The notes beneath the pieces were generated by a model that made no database searches, was not told the origin of the DNA, and saw only the letters and a program-made list of their open reading frames with translations. Positions 1-4,625 of a DNA stretch of 5,933 nucleotides are shown piece by piece. Source of the DNA: a bacterium (lineage in GTDB: Bacteria > Muiribacteriota > Ozemobacteria > Ozemobacterales > Ozemobacteraceae); NCBI GenBank assembly GCA_016192885.1, contig JACPTH010000313.1:1-5933 (forward strand). Direction: 5' to 3'. A program made the position numbers and the translations under genes. Every line of letters begins with the position of its first letter. The first letter of the stretch is position 1.

Positions 1-480
1 TGCCTTCCCTTTGAACCCAAAGATTTTCCCTTTTTGACTGAATCTCTATTTGAAATCCCCGACCTACTACAATACGACGCAACAACGTACAAGACGAAAC
101 CTGAATCAAAAAAAAGCTTTCAAGTTTCCGAAGTAAGATTTGTAATTGAGGGAAATCGCTCTATTGAGTCGCATCAAAAAACTTTAAACCGAATTCGTAC
201 TATTTCCGAGGCGGTCAATTTTTCGCGATATTTAGTTGATGAACCTGGAAATTCTATTACGCCGGACACCCTTGCGGAAAATGCAAAAAAACTTTCAAAG
301 GATGGTATAAAGGTAAGCCTTTTGAATAAACCGAATCTTTCCAAAATGGGTGGTATCCAAGCCGTTTCAAAGGGAAGCGTAAATCCGCCTCAATTAATCA
401 TACTCGAATTGAATCCCGGGAAATCCCGCCCTGTTCTTCTTGTAGGTAAGGCGGTAACTTTTGCGGAGGCGCCGCGGTAA
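1..480 (+). pseudogene. pepA: Leucyl aminopeptidase (M17), 5' part, broken
   Basis: This is the N-terminal part of a cytosolic leucyl aminopeptidase, a two-metal peptidase of family M17 that removes N-terminal residues from peptides. The frame is open from the first base, so the gene starts outside the window; by comparison with E. coli PepA about 120 residues are missing on the left. The TTG at 34 is only an internal codon. Visible landmarks are the linker between the N-terminal and catalytic domains (NFSRYLVDEPGNSITP, codons near 220-267) and the start of the catalytic domain, LLVGKAVTF, whose Lys (448-450) is the first metal ligand. Directly after TTF the reading becomes unrelated (AEAPR) and stops at 478-480. 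The family continues here with a DSGG...KP...DM block holding two metal-binding Asp and the catalytic Lys, and that block is absent. The protein continues in another frame from 465. Homology is clear; whether the break is biological is not. Confidence 0.9.
462..465 (+). other. Deletion junction in pepA
   Basis: The upstream frame (VGKAVTF) meets the downstream frame (GGAAVIG) here with only two bases between the TTT and GGA codons. Family members have about 20 more residues plus the first base of the next codon at this point, so roughly 61 nt appear to be missing. The size is inferred from recalled family sequences, not from an alignment. Confidence 0.7.
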
Positions 481-1079
481 TTGGCGCAATGCAAGCATTG
501 GCCCGACTCGGATGCAAACGACGCATAATCGGTTTGATTCCGGCGGTTGAAAATATGCCCGATGGAAAAGCTTATAGACCTGGTGACGTGGTTAAGATTT
601 TTGACGGTCAAACCGTGGAAATAATTTCCACCGATGCTGAAGGAAGGTTGATTTTAGCCGATGCTTTGGCTTATGGAATGGCTTTTAATCCGGAATTTAC
701 TATCGACTTGGCTACCTTAACGGGAGCGATGGTAATGGCTCTTGGAAACACTTACTCCGGGCTTTTTTGCAACGATGATTCCCTGCGAGAAAAGATTTTA
801 AATTCCGCCAAGTACAGCCGGGAATTGGTGTGGCCAATGCCTCTTCACAAGGATTTCACCGAAGATATTAAGAGCAAGTTCGCCGATTTAAAAAATTCCG
901 GATATCCTCGCAAAGGAGGAGCTTGCCAAGGCGCATCGTTTCTTCAGGAGTTTGTAAAAGGTCCTTGGGCCCATCTTGATATTGCGGGAAGCGCGCATTC
1001 GACCAAGGAAAGAAGTTATCTTCCAAAGGCAGCGACTGGGGTTGGGGTTAGGTTGCTAACTCAACTTCTTCTTAAGTAA
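465..1079 (+). pseudogene. pepA: Leucyl aminopeptidase (M17), 3' part, out of frame
   Basis: This is the C-terminal catalytic part of the same leucyl aminopeptidase, shifted in frame relative to the upstream part. Homology begins at GGAAVIGAMQALARLG (codons from 465), so the ATG at 489 lies inside the conserved sequence and is not a real start; I see no ribosome binding site for it. Next come GLIPAVENMPDGKAYRPGD and the family signature STDAEGRLILADAL, with Asp, Glu and Arg corresponding to E. coli D352, E354 and R356. The signature normally begins with Asn, here Ser. The end of the domain (WAHLDIAGSAH, then GVGVRLLTQLLLK) is complete and stops at a normal position. On its own this piece cannot form an active site, because the metal-binding Lys is in the upstream part and two Asp ligands are lost at the junction. 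The stop is 18 nt from the stop of the convergent lepB gene. Confidence 0.9.
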
Positions 1080-1097
1080 CAAATCGATTAAAAAAAC

Positions 1098-1625
1098 TTA
1101 ATTTGAAATTGACCTAATAAAACCCATCGCCCATGGGGGCCAGAATTTTATCTCAGCCTTCCCTTTTATCTGGCTTACATCAACCAAGCCCCATGAGCGA
1201 CTATCATGAGAATTGTTTCGATTATCTCCCATCACGCAGACCTTGTTTTTTCCGATTTTCGTCGGGCCGAAATTCCCAAAAATGTATTCTTTTACAAACG
1301 GTTCAGAAATTTTTGCCCCATTCCGAAACAAGTATCCATCGCGAATTTCGATTTCGTCTCCCTCCACTCCAACGACGCGCTTGATAAAATCTTTTGAAGG
1401 ATCGAGGGAAAAAGTAAAAACTATAACATCTCCGACCTGGGGTGCTTTAAACCAAAGGAAGAATTTGTTCACGAGGATTTTTTCGTTGGAATAAAGTTGA
1501 GGTTCCATGCAAGCTCCCTCAATGACAAATCCCTGAATAAAATAGGTTTGAAGAATTAAAAAGAAAAACAGAGCCTTGAGAAAATCCTTGCTCCACTCTT
1601 TAAAAGCTTTCTTTAATGGGTTCAT
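1098..1625 (-). CDS. lepB: Signal peptidase I homologue with Cys in place of the catalytic Ser
   Basis: This is a type I signal peptidase (family S26), which cleaves signal peptides from exported proteins on the outer face of the inner membrane. I chose the ATG at 1625 (175 aa) because GGGGTGG lies 5 nt upstream; an in-frame ATG at 1661 would add 12 residues but has no visible ribosome binding site. After a basic N-terminus there is one membrane segment (about residues 18-33, FLKALFFFLILQTYFI), then box B as EGACMEPQL, where the usual pattern is G-x-S-M-x-P. Cys39 (codon 1509-1511, TGC) therefore replaces the nucleophilic Ser. The general-base Lys82 is present (DFIKRVVGVEGD), as are the GDN box (133-135) and the SHDSR motif. 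A second and only other Cys, Cys130, sits just before GDN. Length suits a small single-anchor enzyme. It is the last gene of the minus-strand block, 75 nt after the HEAT gene. Family assignment is firm; activity is uncertain. Confidence 0.93.
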   Translation of the reverse strand: MNPLKKAFKEWSKDFLKALFFFLILQTYFIQGFVIEGACMEPQLYSNEKILVNKFFLWFKAPQVGDVIVFTFSLDPSKDFIKRVVGVEGDEIEIRDGYLFRNGAKISEPFVKEYIFGNFGPTKIGKNKVCVMGDNRNNSHDSRSWGLVDVSQIKGKAEIKFWPPWAMGFIRSISN

Positions 1626-1630
1626 GCGAG

Positions 1631-1637
1631 CCACCCC
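1631..1637 (-). promoter_or_regulatory. Probable ribosome binding site of lepB
   Basis: GGGGTGG lies 5 nt upstream of the ATG at 1625. It is an imperfect Shine-Dalgarno match but the only one near either candidate start, and it decides the choice of start. Confidence 0.45.
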
Positions 1638-1700
1638 AAATTTAACCTTGATGAATCCCATTATCGGACTGAGGAATCGTTTACCTTAGGCAAATAACCT

Positions 1701-3041
1701 CTATTCTGAGGTTTCTTTTGCTTTTGCCGGCTCTCCGCAGTCGGGGCAACCTTTCCAACCAACTTCTAACGCTCTTCCGCATTTTTGGCACGCGTACATC
1801 AAATGTTTTAGGCAGAAAGGACAAAATGTAAAATTTCGTCCGATTTTTTTCCCGCAAGAATGGCAAGAAACCTGATTTTCCGGAAGAAGGTGACTTGGAA
1901 TTGAAGGAATTTCCTTTTGGTGCTTATCTTTTTCCCCGATTTGGCCAATTGCAAGCGTGGCATGAGTTCTAACTTCCTCGGAAGGATCGGAAAGCATGGT
2001 CATTAAAGGAGCCAAGCCTCTTTTGTCCCCTAGGGAACCTATTGCCTGACATGCCGCCACCCTTACCGAAACATGCGAATCCCTGAGACGATCTAGGATT
2101 TTCTCAAAAACTCTAGGTTCATTTGACTCGCCCAGGAGTCTAACCGACCAATATCGAATATCTACATTAGAGGCATCGGAGCCTTTAATCAACTCATCCA
2201 GAGCCCCGGCTCCGTGTTGCCAAATCACATCCGCGGCGGTTTTTCTTACAATCCAGGAGTTATGCGCCAAATACCCCACCAAAATTTTACGTATATCCGG
2301 GGCTTCGATGAGCGCTAGGGCGTTAATTGCTTCTAATTTGCACTCAACCGGGTCACTCTCGATTATTCCCTGAAAAGTTTGAATTAGGTTCGGGTCATGG
2401 CGTTCCGCGACCAATTTTATCAACCAATATTTTGCTTCAGGTGAAGCGGTTTTTAGGGCTTCATAAATCGGGGCGGGATTCAAGTTTTGCAGGGCCACAA
2501 GACTGTCAAATGCGGCTTTTCGAAGGGGCCATGCGCCTCCTTCTTCAAGCAGGGGCAAGAGCGATGGAACGAGTTTAGGATCCCTGGAATTTCCCGAAGC
2601 CCGAACGGCGGCAATTCTAAGTCGCATTTTTTGATGATGAAAAGCTCTCTTGAGATAATCTGAAGCTTTTCCGCCCATCAAACCAAGAGTTTGAACCATC
2701 CAATAATCTACATCTTCCTCATTTTGGGGAAGAAGTTCAAGAAATTGATTTAAACCTTCTTCGCCGAGTGATGCAATTACTTTTGAAACAGAATTCCTAA
2801 TGTTCCAGGATGGGTTGGTGAACCCGTTAACCAAATATGGAAGAGCGGTTTCTTTAAAGGAAATGATGGTTCGGACCAGATCGGATTGCACGTCGTCATT
2901 TTTGCTTTCGAGGCCTGAAACCAGTAAATTCATGGCTTGATCGATATCCATGCGTTTTACCTCGGCCAGCGCTTTTTTTCGGATTTCCGCTTGGTCGCTT
3001 ATCAGGCGAAACTTTAACGAATCTTGGTCCTCTTTTTTCAT
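1701..3041 (-). CDS. HEAT-repeat protein with C-terminal double zinc ribbon, function unknown
   Basis: I cannot assign a function. I chose the ATG at 3041 (446 aa) because AAGGTG lies 6 nt upstream; an ATG at 3065 would add eight Lys-rich residues. Residues about 15-370 form roughly twelve HEAT-like helical repeats, typically ending in patterns such as VRVAACQAIGSLG or VRTHATLAIGQIG, which stack into a curved scaffold for protein binding. The array has a regular 92-residue period: Trp79, 171 and 263 and Tyr-Trp at 113, 205 and 297 recur at that exact interval, so three HEAT units make one module. After a short linker, residues 393-435 hold eight Cys as four CxxC pairs (393/396, 407/410, 418/421, 432/435), a double zinc ribbon. 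There is no signal peptide or membrane segment, so it should be cytosolic. It lies between dnaN and lepB, 42 nt after the dnaN stop, and is probably co-transcribed. A role as adaptor or assembly factor is only a guess. Confidence 0.9.
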   Translation of the reverse strand: MKKEDQDSLKFRLISDQAEIRKKALAEVKRMDIDQAMNLLVSGLESKNDDVQSDLVRTIISFKETALPYLVNGFTNPSWNIRNSVSKVIASLGEEGLNQFLELLPQNEEDVDYWMVQTLGLMGGKASDYLKRAFHHQKMRLRIAAVRASGNSRDPKLVPSLLPLLEEGGAWPLRKAAFDSLVALQNLNPAPIYEALKTASPEAKYWLIKLVAERHDPNLIQTFQGIIESDPVECKLEAINALALIEAPDIRKILVGYLAHNSWIVRKTAADVIWQHGAGALDELIKGSDASNVDIRYWSVRLLGESNEPRVFEKILDRLRDSHVSVRVAACQAIGSLGDKRGLAPLMTMLSDPSEEVRTHATLAIGQIGEKDKHQKEIPSIPSHLLPENQVSCHSCGKKIGRNFTFCPFCLKHLMYACQKCGRALEVGWKGCPDCGEPAKAKETSE

Positions 3042-3047
3042 TTTTTT

Positions 3048-3053
3048 CACCTT
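3048..3053 (-). promoter_or_regulatory. Ribosome binding site deciding the HEAT-protein start
   Basis: AAGGTG lies 6 nt upstream of the ATG at 3041. The alternative ATG at 3065 has only a GAG about 12 nt upstream, so the shorter start is preferred. Confidence 0.5.
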
Positions 3054-3083
3054 AGAATTTTTCATTGGCTTATTTTTCTCAAG

Positions 3084-4214
3084 TTAGTAAGTCATAGGCA
3101 TAATAACATACAGGTATTGAGGTTCAGGGGAAATAGGTTTCAAAACACCCGGATACTTGGGGGTGGTCATCTCTAATAAAATTTTTTCGCTCTCGCAAAC
3201 CGCCAGAAAATCAAGAATGTACTTTCCATTAAATGCGATCTGTATCGGTTCTCCCTCTAGATTTGATGTTACAAAAACTTCCGAAGTTCCGCAATCAGGC
3301 GATTCAGCCCAAATCCGAGTTTCATTTTGACCCGCATCCAATCGAACCATCATACTTCTCAATCGCGCGATCGGAAAAACCGCCTTCAACGCTTGCGAAA
3401 ACTCTTTGTTTGATATGGTCAGATGCCTAATTGATTCTTTGGGGATAACCCTTTGATAATCAGGATATTTTCCGTCATACAACCGAGTGAAAAGAGTAAA
3501 AGATGGAGTGGAGAACACCAATTGTTCTTTAAACAAGCCGATGTTTACAACTTCCCCGTCTTCTAGAATTCTCATTATCTCAGGAATACCGCGATGAGGA
3601 ATGAGAAAATTTCTTTCAAATTCAGTGGGATAACTTACGCCAGGCAATCTTACAAGAGCCAATCGTTTGCTGTCGGTGGACATCAAGCGTAGATCGCCGC
3701 CGTGAAAATTTAAACATACGCTACGTTGGGTTGGATTTGTTTCTTCAACCCCCATTGCAATAGAAACCTGACGGAGGTGCAGTTTAAGGGTGGAAGTCGG
3801 AAGGGTAAATTGAGGAAATTTCTCGCCTTCCAAAAGCGGCATGGGGGGGAATGGTTCAGTTCCCTGGACTTGAAGATTATATTTTCCGCGTCCTGTCGAA
3901 AGCTGGATAATGTTTTCCTGCCCATCGACCTGGTTAAATAAAACCAATTCGGTCTCGCTTTCAAAAGGAAGAGAAGTAACGACATCAATAAAAAGTTTCG
4001 CGGGAATGGTACACTTTCCGGGAACCTCGACTTTAGCTTTTACTTTGGCGATTATGCTCACTTCAAGGTCGGTTCCAACCAATTCTAAACCATTTTCTTG
4101 CGCCGAAACCAAAACGTTGGCTAAAACCGGATTAACGACAGGCTTTGCCGGGATCGCTCTCCCAACGGTTGAAAGCGCTTCGGAGAGAGTTTTAACATCA
4201 AGCTCAAATTTCAT
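3084..4214 (-). CDS. dnaN: DNA polymerase III sliding clamp (beta subunit)
   Basis: This is the beta sliding clamp, the ring-shaped dimer that tethers DNA polymerase III and repair proteins to DNA. The ATG at 4214 gives 376 aa, the normal family length, and is preceded by a perfect AAGGAGG at 7 nt; the frame is open further upstream but that stretch is the end of ileS. Three clamp domains are visible in order: the first with NPVLANVLVSAQENGLELVG (28-47), the second with TDSKRLAL (180-187, family TDGHRLA), the third with RLYDGKYPDYQRVIP (244-258) and IAFNGKYILDFL (326-337). It ends in VIMPMTY, matching the MPM motif at the clamp C-terminus that helps form the partner-binding pocket. No frame break is seen. 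On the restored ileS reading its ATG overlaps the ileS stop as ATGA, so translation is probably coupled. No dnaA or recF lies beside it. Confidence 0.97.
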   Translation of the reverse strand: MKFELDVKTLSEALSTVGRAIPAKPVVNPVLANVLVSAQENGLELVGTDLEVSIIAKVKAKVEVPGKCTIPAKLFIDVVTSLPFESETELVLFNQVDGQENIIQLSTGRGKYNLQVQGTEPFPPMPLLEGEKFPQFTLPTSTLKLHLRQVSIAMGVEETNPTQRSVCLNFHGGDLRLMSTDSKRLALVRLPGVSYPTEFERNFLIPHRGIPEIMRILEDGEVVNIGLFKEQLVFSTPSFTLFTRLYDGKYPDYQRVIPKESIRHLTISNKEFSQALKAVFPIARLRSMMVRLDAGQNETRIWAESPDCGTSEVFVTSNLEGEPIQIAFNGKYILDFLAVCESEKILLEMTTPKYPGVLKPISPEPQYLYVIMPMTY

Positions 4215-4294
4215 TTCCCAACCTCCTTGGAAATACTCAGTCGTACTTGGATTCCATTTAAGTTCCAATCCGATGAATCACGGGACGTTTCGCT
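4211..4294 (-). CDS. ileS: Isoleucyl-tRNA synthetase, true C-terminal tail in a third frame
   Basis: Read one base over from the preceding ileS piece, this stretch encodes SETSRDSSDWNLNG and then IQVRLSISKEVGK before TGA at 4211-4213. It resembles the usual end of type 2 isoleucyl-tRNA synthetases, which I recall as ending in ET-(6 residues)-EWNINGE followed by a short beta strand; the ET-to-W spacing is identical. The tail has no start codon of its own and cannot be an independent gene. Its TGA overlaps the dnaN ATG as ATGA. The upstream frame instead stops at 4278-4280, so a short segment (about 24 residues, near 71 nt) seems to be missing around 4292-4295. The call rests on one short match and its perfect fit to the operon layout; I consider it likely. 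Confidence 0.75.
   Translation of the reverse strand, partial: SETSRDSSDWNLNGIQVRLSISKEVGK
4222..4228 (-). promoter_or_regulatory. Strong ribosome binding site of dnaN
   Basis: AAGGAGG with a 7-nt spacer to the ATG at 4214 is a full Shine-Dalgarno match and fixes the dnaN start. It lies within the last codons of the restored ileS tail (Lys-Glu in SKEVGK). Confidence 0.9.
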
Positions 4295-4625
4295 TATCGG
4301 AGGAGGAATCATAATAAACATGAATTCTATCTACAATGTCAAGCCCCTTTTCCTTTCTCATGAATTGAATTTTATTTACAAACTCACGGGAAAGCCCTTC
4401 AAGAATAAGGGAATGGGTAAGCTGCTTATTTAACGCGATCGTTAAGTCACCTTCGCTTTGGACTTGGAAATCTGAAGCTGCAATTGAGGAAATCTCCACG
4501 TCTTCCTTGAACAAAACCACCTCAACATCATCGATTACCATTTTATATCCGGATTCTGAAGCGGCCTTTCTAACTTCCCCGCCATCGGCCACTTCCAATA
4601 AGCTTTTGATTTTGGGAAGTAATTT
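4278..4625 (-). CDS. ileS: Isoleucyl-tRNA synthetase, C-terminal domain piece, out of frame
   Basis: This is the C-terminal domain of the synthetase, shifted one base from the main part. Homology starts at KLLPKIKSLLEVADGGEV (from 4625), runs through a beta-rich region and reaches EGLSREFVNKIQFMRKEKGL followed by DIVDRIHVYY, a well-known closing segment of this enzyme (usually REL-x-x-KIQ-x-x-RKEAGxxVxDRI). No plausible start or ribosome binding site exists for it; the TTG at 4598 is an internal codon. The reading ends at TGA 4278-4280 shortly after DSSSDK, about 40 residues too early for the family, and the expected remaining tail is found in the next frame. The piece is thus bounded by breaks on both sides. 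Confidence 0.88.
   Translation of the reverse strand, partial: KLLPKIKSLLEVADGGEVRKAASESGYKMVIDDVEVVLFKEDVEISSIAASDFQVQSEGDLTIALNKQLTHSLILEGLSREFVNKIQFMRKEKGLDIVDRIHVYYDSSSDKRNVP
4290..4298 (-). other. Second frame break in ileS
   Basis: Here DSSSDK (upstream frame) meets SETSRD (downstream frame) within GATAAGCGAAACG on the minus strand. Relative to the family about 24 residues between these points are missing, an estimated loss of some 71 nt. The exact breakpoint cannot be fixed by eye. Confidence 0.6.

Noticed and set aside
489..1079. Independent short gene starting at ATG 489
   Set aside because: Homology to PepA begins upstream of the ATG, at 465, and no ribosome binding site precedes it.
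1074..1103. Terminator between the convergent pepA and lepB stops
   Set aside because: There is a T run after the lepB stop and a weak TTAAGT/ACTTAA inverted repeat, but no GC-rich stem, so I cannot support a rho-independent terminator.
1662..1700. Promoter or hairpin between the HEAT gene and lepB
   Set aside because: Only a short GAGG/CCTC pairing with a long loop is visible and no convincing -35/-10 pair, so lepB is more likely read through from upstream.
4215..4268. Longer dnaN starting at the TTG at 4268
   Set aside because: The extra 18 residues have no clamp homology, and the ATG at 4214 has a perfect AAGGAGG at 7 nt and gives normal length.
4278..4280. TGA readthrough or selenocysteine giving an IleS-DnaN fusion (the frames match)
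   Set aside because: The in-frame stretch after TGA does not resemble IleS, whereas the next frame gives the expected IleS ending, and dnaN has its own strong ribosome binding site.
3910..4314. Plus-strand open frame of 134 codons opposite dnaN and the ileS tail
   Set aside because: It is antisense to clear dnaN coding sequence, shows no recognisable domain and has low-complexity Ser/Thr-rich composition typical of a shadow frame. The same holds for other open frames opposite lepB, the HEAT gene and ileS.
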